A DNA stretch of 35,602 bases from CAYMDP01 sp964389375 (GCA_964389375.1 CAYMDP010000029.1:1-35602), one strand, 5' to 3'; positions 1-8,856 are shown, counted from the stretch's first letter. The notes: generated by a model not told the origin, from the letters alone. Program-made: numbers and translations.

Positions 1-1
1 T

Positions 2-1009
2 ACAATAACTATAGCGTCTTTCTGGGAGGCATACCAGCTTGGTAAATATGACTTTTCTCCGCCATACCAAAGACAAAGCATTTGGTCTCAAGAGAAACAA
101 GAGTTCCTAATAGATAGCTTGCTAAGAAATTTCCCAATTCCCCCTGTTTTTCTACATCAGAAAATCGACCCTGAAACGGGCAAAACGCTCTTTGATGTTA
201 TTGATGGGAAGCAAAGACTAACGGCAATAGTAAGGTTTTTAGAAAATGAAATTCCCGTTTCAAACGAGTTCGAATTCGGTGAAGATGGGGACCCTAAAAT
301 TGGAGGAAAGTATTTTGTCGACTTGAGTGATCCCAAATTTGAAGAAGTCAAAAAGAATTTTTGGAGTTATAAGATTCCAATTGAGTATGTTGATACTGCA
401 GAGAAAGAGCTAATTGACGAAATTTTTGATCGGTTAAATAGAAACGGTGAGAAATTAACGGGGCAAGAATTAAGAAACGCACAGTACCATGATTCGGACC
501 TGATAGGAGTATCGAACCAGTTAGCTAATAATAAATTTTGGCAAGGGTTACTCAACAAAGTCGATAAAAACCGGATGGAAGATATCGAATTTATGTCTGA
601 GTTGCTGTTTGCAATTCTTGAAAACGGCCCTCAAGAAGCCACGCCCGACTCAATTGATGAGCTCTACAAAAAGTATTTGAACAAAACAAATGAATTAGAT
701 GAAGCATTAAATACTGCGAATGAAGTAATTGATTGGCTTAGTGGTTTGTCCTTAGACTTTGATAAATATAAAATTGATAGTGTCAGCCATATCTATGGTC
801 TCTGGTGTTTGGCATTGGTAGGATTAAGTAAAGGTGCAGACCCTAAGAAATATGCAAAGGCGCTAGATGGATTCTATGAAGAGCTAAGATCAAGGAAAAT
901 TGCCGATGGAAATGTGCAGAAGTATAAAGACTCGATGAGTAGTCGAACTAAATCAAAAAACCAAAGGGTTAAAAGATTGGAATCCCTCGAGAGTTACTGT
1001 GGAATTTAA
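2..1009 (+). CDS. DUF262 (GmrS/ParB-like) domain protein, 5'-truncated by the window edge
   Basis: The reading frame is open from base 2 with no start codon, so the true start lies outside the window; the first internal TTG (119) is not the start. The N-terminal segment shows the DUF262 signature: Y-Q-R-Q-S-I-W near the visible start, then LIDSLLRNFPIPPVFL, then IDGKQRLTAI, which matches the DGQQR-type motif of the ParB/Srx fold. About 335 residues are visible. DUF262 is the N-terminal nucleotide-binding/hydrolysing half of GmrSD-type restriction systems and also occurs alone. No DUF1524 HNH nuclease half follows in this frame, so a type IV restriction role cannot be claimed. The gene is AT-rich compared with the rest of the window and lies beyond an assembly gap, so its adjacency to ssrA is not proven. 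Confidence 0.85.
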   Translation, partial: TITIASFWEAYQLGKYDFSPPYQRQSIWSQEKQEFLIDSLLRNFPIPPVFLHQKIDPETGKTLFDVIDGKQRLTAIVRFLENEIPVSNEFEFGEDGDPKIGGKYFVDLSDPKFEEVKKNFWSYKIPIEYVDTAEKELIDEIFDRLNRNGEKLTGQELRNAQYHDSDLIGVSNQLANNKFWQGLLNKVDKNRMEDIEFMSELLFAILENGPQEATPDSIDELYKKYLNKTNELDEALNTANEVIDWLSGLSLDFDKYKIDSVSHIYGLWCLALVGLSKGADPKKYAKALDGFYEELRSRKIADGNVQKYKDSMSSRTKSKNQRVKRLESLESYCGI

Positions 1010-1054
1010 ATCACCACAAAAGAACCCAAAAGAACCGTAGAACCTTAATTAATA

Positions 1055-1088
1055 TTAAAAAAGTCCCCAAGTCATTGAAACTTGGGGA
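1055..1088 (-). terminator. Rho-independent terminator, minus strand
   Basis: The arms TCCCCAAGT (1064-1072) and ACTTGGGGA (1080-1088) pair perfectly over 9 bp with a 7-nt loop. On the minus strand the stem is followed by a T run (the As at 1057-1062). It would stop leftward transcription, for example read-through from ssrA, if the two sides of the gap are really adjacent. Confidence 0.6.
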
Positions 1089-1216
1089 ATGGCCTCAGGT
1101 CGAATATAAAAAAGAGGCAAATGGTGGTCGAAGCCAGACGCTGGACGAACCACTCACCACCGTTAGTTATGTGTCTGTTTTCATTCCACATTTCATTGGA
1201 AATCCAAGTGAAAATC

Positions 1217-1226
1217 NNNNNNNNNN
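1217..1226. other. Assembly gap (10 Ns)
   Basis: Ten N characters interrupt the sequence between the DUF262 side and the 3' flank of ssrA. The true gap length and the linkage between the two sides are unknown. Reading frames that cross it are not meaningful. Confidence 0.99.
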
Positions 1227-1261
1227 GGATGTCCCGCCAAAACTTGACGGGAAAACCAGAT

Positions 1262-1612
1262 TGGTGGAGGCGGCGGGAATCGAACCCGCGTCCGCAAGAG
1301 ATCCACTTTCGGGCGACTACATGCTTAGTCACTGTTTTTAGGTGATCACAAAGCGTCCAGCGACAAACTTTTCGTGACCCCTCCTCCAGAATTTTTAAAC
1401 ATTGCGCCCTGAAGAAACCAACGCAACACCGAGGTGACTAATTTTCGCCTTCCACAGAGCGCCACCAAATCTGTGGTCGACGTACAGCTTAATTAAGCTG
1501 CAAGTGCGTAATCGCTAGTGCCAATTACAAAGTTGCACGTTTTTAAGAGGACCTCGTGCGCCCCTGCATGCTCCCGAAGCTTCACGACCCACGTCGAAGC
1601 CATGTCGCCCCC
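1262..1612 (-). ncRNA. ssrA: tmRNA (transfer-messenger RNA)
   Basis: tmRNA rescues stalled ribosomes by adding a degradation tag to the unfinished peptide. On the minus strand the 5' end reads GGGGGCGACATGGCTTCGAC (from 1612), the classic tmRNA 5' acceptor half. The 3' end is a T-arm (GGTTCGATTCCCG) followed by an encoded CCA ending at 1262. The total of 351 nt is normal for a one-piece tmRNA. The tag reading frame ends in D-Y-A-L-A-A followed by TAA (1493-1522), with GGC as the likely resume codon, giving G-T-S-D-Y-A-L-A-A. The 5' and 3' ends form the tRNA-like domain, and the stop codon lies in a small palindrome (AGCTTAATTAAGCT). Confidence 0.97.
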
Positions 1613-1625
1613 AAGAAACCCAAGG

Positions 1626-1654
1626 ACTATAACAAATTAGACTTAAAAGCCCAA
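1626..1654 (-). promoter_or_regulatory. Sigma-70-type promoter of ssrA
   Basis: On the minus strand, TTGGGC (-35, 1649-1654) and TATAGT (-10, 1626-1631) are separated by 17 bp. They lie 13 bp upstream of the mature tmRNA 5' end at 1612, which leaves a short leader for RNase P to remove. Confidence 0.6.
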
Positions 1655-1815
1655 GAGAATACCTTAAACCCCTAAAATGGCTCGAATATCACCAAACACT
1701 TTCTCTTCGCTTAACCAAAAAATCACTTTACCCCCTTAAAAGCCTTCTGCAGACTTATCAGTCAGAACTTAAACCGCAGCTTAAGTTTTTCAATCCTAAG
1801 GACGGAACAAAAAAC

Positions 1816-4800
1816 ATGAAAACTTTAATCTTTTTCGCCCTACTTTTAATTGCCCCCTTTCAGCAAAGCTTTGCCGGGGAGCCCGAGCTTTTCGAAAGCT
1901 TTCTGATAAGCCCCCACACCCAGGTGAATCTTTATAAAGAAAATAGCAAATGGATTGCCGACGGAGTGCAAACAAAGCCTCATCAACTTCCGCGTCTAAA
2001 AAGCAGAAAAACTTTTTCTAGCAGAGATGAAGCTTTATTATTTTTAAACTTAAGCGAAAGCATTATTTCGCAAAAACAAAACGCAATTGATTGGGATTTA
2101 CAAAACTTCGAATTTAGAACTGAAACCTCGCTTGATGAAGTCCTTTGGAAAAGCGAACACTCTTGGGACTGGAGCTGGGAGCTTAAATATGCCGAGTGGC
2201 TTAAAACCGTCGGCACTGCAGATTATTTAAAAGACCACAATGTCGCCACCGACTGCGCCGATGTGGCCTACGCCTACCGCTGGATTTTTGCGCGCATTCA
2301 TAAACTCGAAATGGCAAGTCGCTTACCTGGCAGCAATATTATTTTTTCGAATGAATCCATGCAAAGATCTTGGAGAAATCTTCCCACCCACGAAGAGTGG
2401 CATAAAGATCGCCGTTTTATGGCGGGCTTAAATTATTTACTAAATATGACCTACACCCATTCTTTAATGGCCGACAGCTACCCCATCGCGATCAACCAAG
2501 AAGCCTTCTTAGCCGGAACCCACTTTTTAAACCTAGGCACACAAAGTGGTCACACTCAGCTTATGGTTGAAGTCGTCACCTCGGGCAATCAGCTGCCCGT
2601 TTACTTAGTGCAGTCCACTGTCCCCAGAGAACTTCGCACTCTGGATCGCTCGCCCCTGGCCTGGATTTTTCAGCCAAACTCGCCAAAGACTATGGGTTTT
2701 TTAAAAATACGCTGGCCTAAAAAACAAAATCAAAGCTGGAGCTTTGTGGCAAGCGCGCAAATGCCCCATTACTCCGTAGAGCAGTATGACGAAAACTTCT
2801 CGGGCAAAGAGGGCCACTACGGTTTAGCATTCTTAAAACGCTTAAATCCCGAGTTTTCGGTTTTTACTCAATTACAAGAAGCTTTAAGCAACTTAAAAAA
2901 TCTTTTTCTTAGTCGCCAAGAGGTCGTGCAAAAAGGTTATGAGTTTTGTCAGAAGACTGATTGCAGTCCAGGCTCTGTGGCCTATGACAACTGGTCCACC
3001 CCAAGCAGGGATCTTCGTATTTTAGAAAACCTGACTAGTATTCAAAATTTTGTAAATACCTTTAGCGAAATCGACCCACGATTGATCGAACTTTGGAAAC
3101 AAAGCCTCGCCGAAGACTATTTAACCGAGGACGGACAAAGCTATTCACTAAATGCCCTAAAGTACACCTGGGATAATCAGTTATATAACTCAGACCCAAG
3201 ACTTGCACCCGAAGTGCGCTGGGCCTTAAAGCCTTCGGTAATTGTAAATAAGCTGACTCAGGATTTAAATTCCGCCATAGATTCACGCCGAGCCAAAATC
3301 GAAAATAACCCTTGCGAAAATCAGCCCCAAGTTTGCCCTAGAGAATCAGGTCTATTTAAGCAGTGGGCTAGCTTTAAAGAAGACGCGATCCTTGCAACTG
3401 CGCCACAAATTCTGACTCACTATTGCAACTACCATCAAGTACGCGACTGCGAAGAGCTTCATAGGCTTGCCGAAAGCACTTTGATCAACTGGGATCAGGC
3501 TGACCGCAAAATTTTGTTAAAAGAATTCTTAGATCTTCAGCTTTGGATCAATTCAGATCCCTTGTCGTCAAAACCACAGCGCTGGGGATCGATGAACCAT
3601 CAGCTTAGACACTTTATTTTGCCCCCTCCAGAGCAAGTGGTCGAAATCAACAAAGACCTTAGCCTTTGGCTGACTCCTTATGCGGAAGGAAGCAAAGCCT
3701 ACCTCTTAAACAAAAGCGAATTTACTTCACGGGCTGTGCCTTTGGGACTTGAGGGCTTTAAGGTTCATGCACAAAGCGGAAGGCTACTTTACTTAAATAC
3801 GAAGACACAAACCCTAGAGGTGAATTCGATCGAAAGAGTTTTAGCCTCCCAGCCTGGCATTCCGATTCCAAAAGGATTTAGTTATTTTTGGCTTAACAAA
3901 AATCATGTGGCCGTAGCCAATACCGAAGAACTTTATCAAATTTACCGAATCGATGAAGATCTGCAAAGTGCCACCGTCTTTGGAACTCGTTTTCCTTCTC
4001 TAATGCCCAGCCAGTCTAGCTCTGATTATGTCATGAAGCTGTCGGGGCCCGGACGAGTTGCGTGGGCCTCTTTAAAAGACGAACCACTTTATTTTAAAGA
4101 GATCTTTCACCCAAGCCTTGGATATATATATGGGAATGGCTTTGTTGAAGAAATTGCGGGACGATTAATGCTTCGAGCGGTTCGTGACCTCGAAAACTCT
4201 TTAAGTTGTTTTTTCGTCTTTGATCCAGTTCGCGAAGAACTAACTCCACTAAGCCAAATCTGTGGTCATTCTTTAGACTTCGATCCATTTTATAAATTTG
4301 CCGTAATACAAGGTCCGGATGCCGTTTGGTTTCAAAAATTCGATTCTGATTTAAGACCAAATGGAGCTACGCTTCGAATGGGACAACATTGTTGGCCCTG
4401 TAGTTTTAAAGCCTCCGAATATATATTGACCCATGATGAAGACGGCAAAAATAAAATCTGGACTCAGGATCCCATCGATGGGCTTAAAGAAATCATCCTA
4501 CCTACGGAGGCCACTCCCATTTGGGTTCATCGAGGCCTGGCAATGACCCAACACAAAGGCCCTCCAGGAGGACGCGAGGTTTGGAACTTAAGAAGTTTAC
4601 AAAAAATGGCCAACAGCACTTCGCCTAATTTTTATCCAAGAGATATGGATTCCGAAAATTATTTCTATCTCGCCGATGAGGTCGAGGGGCATACTTTAGG
4701 ATCTGTCTTAAGCCTTGAGGATCCGAATCAGCCGGCCATATTGACCATTAGCCGACCTCCCAATGAGTACCACGACTCAGGCACCAACACTTCTATCCGA

Positions 4801-4872
4801 CACCCTGGGATTAATGCGATTTCTGTGGGTGGAGGAAGGGTAATGGTCTTTAAAACGCCCTCTAAGCAATAG
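1816..4872 (+). CDS. Large secreted protein with a possible transglutaminase-like N-terminal region
   Basis: The 1018-residue protein starts with a typical signal peptide (hydrophobic stretch 3-14, likely cleavage after S-F-A-G near residue 20). ATG is preceded by AAGGA, although the spacing is long. Around residues 145-160 the sequence TDCADVAYAYRWIFAR has the look of a Cys nucleophile helix, and THFLNLGTQSGHTQLM (235-250) supplies a His before a beta strand. That order is seen in transglutaminase/NlpC-like cysteine folds, but no third catalytic residue could be placed. The C-terminal half (about 640-1000) is rich in beta-like segments with W and G, as in propeller proteins. No family was recognised with confidence. 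It is probably exported to the periplasm or outside the cell and is a monocistronic gene. Confidence 0.85.
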   Translation: MKTLIFFALLLIAPFQQSFAGEPELFESFLISPHTQVNLYKENSKWIADGVQTKPHQLPRLKSRKTFSSRDEALLFLNLSESIISQKQNAIDWDLQNFEFRTETSLDEVLWKSEHSWDWSWELKYAEWLKTVGTADYLKDHNVATDCADVAYAYRWIFARIHKLEMASRLPGSNIIFSNESMQRSWRNLPTHEEWHKDRRFMAGLNYLLNMTYTHSLMADSYPIAINQEAFLAGTHFLNLGTQSGHTQLMVEVVTSGNQLPVYLVQSTVPRELRTLDRSPLAWIFQPNSPKTMGFLKIRWPKKQNQSWSFVASAQMPHYSVEQYDENFSGKEGHYGLAFLKRLNPEFSVFTQLQEALSNLKNLFLSRQEVVQKGYEFCQKTDCSPGSVAYDNWSTPSRDLRILENLTSIQNFVNTFSEIDPRLIELWKQSLAEDYLTEDGQSYSLNALKYTWDNQLYNSDPRLAPEVRWALKPSVIVNKLTQDLNSAIDSRRAKIENNPCENQPQVCPRESGLFKQWASFKEDAILATAPQILTHYCNYHQVRDCEELHRLAESTLINWDQADRKILLKEFLDLQLWINSDPLSSKPQRWGSMNHQLRHFILPPPEQVVEINKDLSLWLTPYAEGSKAYLLNKSEFTSRAVPLGLEGFKVHAQSGRLLYLNTKTQTLEVNSIERVLASQPGIPIPKGFSYFWLNKNHVAVANTEELYQIYRIDEDLQSATVFGTRFPSLMPSQSSSDYVMKLSGPGRVAWASLKDEPLYFKEIFHPSLGYIYGNGFVEEIAGRLMLRAVRDLENSLSCFFVFDPVREELTPLSQICGHSLDFDPFYKFAVIQGPDAVWFQKFDSDLRPNGATLRMGQHCWPCSFKASEYILTHDEDGKNKIWTQDPIDGLKEIILPTEATPIWVHRGLAMTQHKGPPGGREVWNLRSLQKMANSTSPNFYPRDMDSENYFYLADEVEGHTLGSVLSLEDPNQPAILTISRPPNEYHDSGTNTSIRHPGINAISVGGGRVMVFKTPSKQ

Positions 4873-4985
4873 CCCTTCGGACAAGCGAAAGCCGCGCTGT
4901 CCCGGCCTGGGGGACGCGGGCCGGGCCCCTATAGGCCGCAGCACAGGCTCTTGCATTCCGTGGCCCCCGCTAATGCAAAGCACAT
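4873..4985. repeat. GC-rich intergenic hairpin block
   Basis: Directly after the stop of the large secreted gene, the sequence turns very GC-rich. It contains CCCGGCC (4901-4907) pairing with GGCCGGG (4919-4925), and TTGCATT pairing with AATGCAA around 4951-4979. There is no T run, so it is not a textbook terminator. The composition and nested symmetry look like an intergenic repeat, but there is no second full copy in the window. Confidence 0.35.
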
Positions 4986-5065
4986 AGGCAAATGACTTCT
5001 TTTCATCTGCGCCCTTTTGATCTATTTCTGATCCGGTTTTAAGGGGTACATTAAGGGGGTCTACA

Positions 5066-5734
5066 ATGTTTAAGGTTTTTCTAATTTCACTTTTCAGCCT
5101 ATTTATTGCGTCCGGATCAAGCTTTGCTTCTGAGAAGTCTGTATCCGCAAAGACCGCAGACTCTATATCCGTAACAAGCGAAGCAAAAATCGATCAAGAG
5201 CTTAAAGCTTTGGCGGACGAGCATTACCTGGATCAAATCATCATTGATCAAATCAACGAGCTTTTGTCAGGCGATCTTGGCACCTTAAGACGAAAGCTTC
5301 CTCCCCCTGATTTTTCTAAGCCCGGAGGATTTGAGCGTTGTCAGACGATGATCTGCACAACTCTTGGCAGCTCATCTTGCAGATTTCAAAGTGATCTTGA
5401 TCAAGCCAAAAGCCTTTGCGGCAACCAATATGACGAAAGCTGCATGCAGAACTGGTGCACGATTCAAATCGGCTCACCTTGCCGAATGATGTCGGACTTC
5501 GATGAAGCTTCCCAGGTTTGTGGAGAAGTCGGTGGACCTTGTTTAAAAAGTGTTTGTGATCGGCTTGGACCAAACGCATGTCGTGTGTCTTCGGACTTAA
5601 AAAAGGTGGCCTCGGTTTGCCGCGGTTTTTATGATTCAAGCTGTATTGATGCGGTTTGTGCCAAATCAAAGGTCCAAGATTGCCGAAGCGTTTCGGGCTT
5701 AAAAGAAGTCGCCAAGGCTTGCGCGATTAATTAA
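5066..5734 (+). CDS. Secreted protein with four tandem 4-Cys repeats
   Basis: This 222-residue protein begins with a signal peptide (hydrophobic 4-19, likely cut after S-F-A near residue 21). ATG follows a good ribosome site (AAGGGGGT, 5053-5060). Residues 92-219 contain exactly 16 cysteines in four repeats of 33-34 residues, each with the spacing C-x4-C-x7-C-x12-C (Cys 92/97/105/118, 126/131/139/152, 159/164/172/185, 193/198/206/219). The third Cys is always followed by Arg, and a D/G-L or D-F pair sits about five to six residues later. An even cysteine count in an exported protein suggests two disulfides per repeat. Residues 40-80 are a helical spacer. No known family was recognised. Confidence 0.85.
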   Translation: MFKVFLISLFSLFIASGSSFASEKSVSAKTADSISVTSEAKIDQELKALADEHYLDQIIIDQINELLSGDLGTLRRKLPPPDFSKPGGFERCQTMICTTLGSSSCRFQSDLDQAKSLCGNQYDESCMQNWCTIQIGSPCRMMSDFDEASQVCGEVGGPCLKSVCDRLGPNACRVSSDLKKVASVCRGFYDSSCIDAVCAKSKVQDCRSVSGLKEVAKACAIN

Positions 5735-5766
5735 GCGCTTAAGAACTTAAATTTCGGTATTGCTGA

Positions 5767-5792
5767 CAAAGCTTATTCAAAACTAAGCTTTG
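5767..5792. terminator. Hairpin between convergent genes
   Basis: CAAAGCTTA (5767-5775) pairs perfectly with TAAGCTTTG (5784-5792) around an 8-nt loop. It lies between the plus-strand Cys-repeat gene and the minus-strand lipoprotein gene, covering the last codons of the latter. No clear T run follows on either strand, so a shared terminator is likely but weak. Confidence 0.35.
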
Positions 5793-8781
5793 GAAATTGA
5801 CCCACCACCGTTTGCCAAACGCCTGGAAAGCTCCATCCAGTCAGTGGTGCATTTGCAGTCTCTTTAAAATCATCTGCATCCGCAACACCCGAAGTGGCGT
5901 TGGTGTTACAAGCCCCGCCAACACCCGTGCTATCGCAACTTGCCCCGGTCCAATAATAAGCATTGCTAAAAGTTGGAGCTGTCGAGGCCCCTACAAGAAA
6001 ACCCACTTCAGCAGTTCCACTAGTGCCACTGACATTACCTGTGACAAAAACATCCTCTAAGCGGGTATTCCCGGCATCACCCACTGCACCACCCACCCGG
6101 GAAACGCCCGTGACCTGACTTGTAGAATAGCTTCTATAAATATCTGATTGAGACTCCCCAATCAGTCCCCCAGCCATAGAGCCTGTGGACACAACATTTC
6201 CAGTTGAATAGTTATCATCAAAAGTTGCAACGGATTGCCAGCCCAAAACACCGCCGACTCGGTCCACTCCGCTGACATTTCCTTTACCAAAAGATTGGAT
6301 TAAGCTTCCCGCAAATGAATTTCCGCCAACACCACCCACATAATTTTGCCCGGTGACAGAAAGATTCGAGCCCACTTTTTCGATCGCTGCTTTTGTTCCA
6401 CGTCCAAAAACTCCGCCGGAGTTTTCGTCACTGGCGGTGACGGATCCCCCAGTAGCAATGACGTTGACGACATTGGATGAGTCCACAAGTCCGATCACTC
6501 CACCGACTTCGGCTCTTCCGCTGATTGTCGCGTTATTCACTCGAAGATTTTCGATTCTTCCATTGGCCCCTAGGATTCCAAAAACCCCGACGGCATCTTC
6601 AGAGGGTTTTAGATTCGAAATATTGGAAAGTGAACTGCCATTCCCATCAAACACTCCAGAAAATGCCGCGGCCGTTCCACCAACTTGTTTAAACTCCCCA
6701 GACAAAAAATCTAGATTGTTTGCCAGTCTAAAATTTAAATTCATATACCGTGGGTTTTGATCAATTTTGTTAAACTCGGTCACCGAAGTCACAATATAAG
6801 GATCTGTTCTTTGCCCACTTCCAGAAGAAAAGGCTGGGGTAAAAGAAGCTGCGGTCTCGAGCCAAACTCTTGGATGCCCGGCGCCATCAAAAGACCAATA
6901 ATCATTTAAACCATCTGCAGAACTTGCAAGATCATCCCAACTACTTAAAGGCGCATTCGACTTATCATAAAAGCTTGAAAGAAGGGCATGGCTTAAACCT
7001 GCCGTACCACAAGCTCCACCGACACCTGTGCTGTCACAAGTAGCCCCGCCAAAATAATACGAATTCGAAATCGATCCATTTGCGGCACCAACCAGGTATC
7101 CCACCGAACCCGAACCCGTAGTCCCATTTACATTTGAGGTTGTGTAAGAGTCCTTAATTTGAGTCGATGCATCGGCTCGCCCAACAAGGCCGCCGACATC
7201 AAAGGAACTTCCGCTGACCAAACCTGTAGAATAACTTTTTTGAATCATCCCACGGGTGGTTTCGTAACCCCCGACTAAGCCGCCAACTTCAGAGGTCCCT
7301 GATGCGCTGGCCGTAGAATAAGAATTTGAGATTCGCGAAGGAGTCAATCCACTCATCCATCCCACTAAGCCGCCCGCACGGCGTCCTAAAGAGCTAACCG
7401 CACCCGAAGATCTAGAAGAGAAAATACTTGAGTCTTCCATTAGACCCAAAAGACCACCGACCGCTTGGCCAGAAGAGCTTACACTTCCGCTAAAACTCGA
7501 ATTGCCTAAAACAAGGTGGTAGGCGTGGCCGACTAAACCACCAATAGTTTCATCATTGCCGGTGACCGTGCCAGAAACAGATACATTATGGACTGTCGCT
7601 GAAAAAGAGGCGCCAATGAGTCCTCCGGTTTGAGGTCCACCAGAAACAGAAACATTTGTAAGATTTAAATTTCTAATCTGTGCGCCAGTCCAAGTGTTCG
7701 AAATAAATCCGACCCCGCGAGTTCCGGGACTTGAAAACGCAAAATTTGAAATCGTGTGCCCGCCGCCATCAAAAACGCCGGTAAAATTTGCGACTCCAGG
7801 GTCCCAAGACGAACAGCCGCCAGCTCCGCAGGCTCCGATTCTAAACTGGGCATTTGGAGCTGCATAATAAGGTGCAAGATCAATATCGCCCATCAATTTA
7901 AAGACCGAAGAAAGAGCCGCAGGAGTTGTTCCGATATTTGCCAACTGAGCCGCATTACAAAGAAGATATGGATCTGCATGAGTTCCAGAACCTGAAGCGT
8001 TATAAGTTAACCATCCCGCTTTATTCGAGCAAAAAGGTCCAGCAAGCCAACCATTACTTGATGCCGATGGGCCGGTATTCCCCGCGCGATCTACCGCGCG
8101 AACGGATGCATAATAAGTTGTACCCGAAACTAAAGATAAGCCCGTCACTTTTCTGCTTGTGACGTTTCCAATATTAGACCAAGCCAAGGCATCGGTTGCA
8201 CCCGGAGTGGTCCCAATTGCAATTTCATAATAATCCACTCCGCTAAGCGCATCTGTACTTGCCGTCCATGTGATTGTGTTGGTTTCGGATAGTAAAACTT
8301 GAAGTGACCCGTCTTCAGGAATTCCCGGAGCTGATGGATCGGTCACATCCACAAGCCAACCCGTACTTGTCATCACTGCGGACAAAACATCAGAGGCTTG
8401 TCCTTTTGCTTTAACCGACAGGTAATAAGTTTGGCCCTCAACTAAAGACAACAAGGACAAGCTTAAGTTTGTACTTAGTCCCGCACTTGTCCAATCCCGC
8501 GCATCGGTGCCACCCGGAACGCTGCCCAAAGCATACTGGTATTCAGAAATTGGAATTCCCGAAACCACAGCCCAATTTAAAGGAGGACTATCAGATAATG
8601 AGTTAAAGAAACTTGCATGAGCGACATAATCAAGAGCAGGGATTTGAGAGGGTGGACTTTCAACAGGCTTTGCACTTCCGCCGACCCCACCACTAATCGA
8701 TGTTTCAAGCGTACATGCGCCCAGGCCCAATGACAGGCAAAGTGTCAGCGATAATTTAAAACTTCTTCTACTACGGTCCAC
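5773..8781 (-). CDS. Surface lipoprotein with two Fn3-like domains and GLUG-type repeats
   Basis: The 1002-residue protein has a lipoprotein signal peptide with lipobox L-G-A-C (Cys23), so it should be lipid-anchored in the envelope. After a Gly/Ser/Pro linker come two fibronectin-III-like domains (about 50-145 and 148-250), each ending in the Y-Y-x-S-V-(K/R)-A strand typical of Fn3. From about 250 to the end there are many short repeats such as GGLIGASF, GGLVG and VGGVIG, matching the GLUG motif of IgA-peptidase-like and adhesin proteins. The region is a duplicated module: both halves end with the same block, CDSTGVGGAC (near residues 585 and 945) followed by a conserved N-A-P-L motif. An adhesive or surface-display role is inferred. 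Confidence 0.88.
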   Translation of the reverse strand: MDRSRRSFKLSLTLCLSLGLGACTLETSISGGVGGSAKPVESPPSQIPALDYVAHASFFNSLSDSPPLNWAVVSGIPISEYQYALGSVPGGTDARDWTSAGLSTNLSLSLLSLVEGQTYYLSVKAKGQASDVLSAVMTSTGWLVDVTDPSAPGIPEDGSLQVLLSETNTITWTASTDALSGVDYYEIAIGTTPGATDALAWSNIGNVTSRKVTGLSLVSGTTYYASVRAVDRAGNTGPSASSNGWLAGPFCSNKAGWLTYNASGSGTHADPYLLCNAAQLANIGTTPAALSSVFKLMGDIDLAPYYAAPNAQFRIGACGAGGCSSWDPGVANFTGVFDGGGHTISNFAFSSPGTRGVGFISNTWTGAQIRNLNLTNVSVSGGPQTGGLIGASFSATVHNVSVSGTVTGNDETIGGLVGHAYHLVLGNSSFSGSVSSSGQAVGGLLGLMEDSSIFSSRSSGAVSSLGRRAGGLVGWMSGLTPSRISNSYSTASASGTSEVGGLVGGYETTRGMIQKSYSTGLVSGSSFDVGGLVGRADASTQIKDSYTTSNVNGTTGSGSVGYLVGAANGSISNSYYFGGATCDSTGVGGACGTAGLSHALLSSFYDKSNAPLSSWDDLASSADGLNDYWSFDGAGHPRVWLETAASFTPAFSSGSGQRTDPYIVTSVTEFNKIDQNPRYMNLNFRLANNLDFLSGEFKQVGGTAAAFSGVFDGNGSSLSNISNLKPSEDAVGVFGILGANGRIENLRVNNATISGRAEVGGVIGLVDSSNVVNVIATGGSVTASDENSGGVFGRGTKAAIEKVGSNLSVTGQNYVGGVGGNSFAGSLIQSFGKGNVSGVDRVGGVLGWQSVATFDDNYSTGNVVSTGSMAGGLIGESQSDIYRSYSTSQVTGVSRVGGAVGDAGNTRLEDVFVTGNVSGTSGTAEVGFLVGASTAPTFSNAYYWTGASCDSTGVGGACNTNATSGVADADDFKETANAPLTGWSFPGVWQTVVGQFPKLSFE

Positions 8782-8833
8782 GATTAGCTTATCGGGTAAA
8801 ACTAGACCAAAGTTGAGTCCGACCTTGAGTCAT

Positions 8834-8856
8834 TCATTTTGAGATATTCAAAATGA
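8834..8856. promoter_or_regulatory. Perfect 9-bp palindrome upstream of the GLUG lipoprotein gene
   Basis: TCATTTTGA (8834-8842) and TCAAAATGA (8848-8856) flank a 5-nt spacer, 53 bp upstream of the lipoprotein start and 79 bp after the channel gene. With no T run it looks more like an operator than a terminator. No regulator can be named. Confidence 0.35.

Noticed and set aside
1072..1345. Overlapping frames across the N gap and the ssrA 3' end
   Set aside because: They translate Ns and tmRNA sequence and cannot be real genes.
5316..5669. 117-codon frame opposite the Cys-repeat gene
   Set aside because: It is a shadow of the plus-strand gene, which has a signal peptide, a ribosome site and repeat structure.
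6353..6760. 135-codon frame opposite the GLUG lipoprotein gene
   Set aside because: It is a low-complexity Pro/Thr/Ser mirror of the GLUG repeats, with no independent support.
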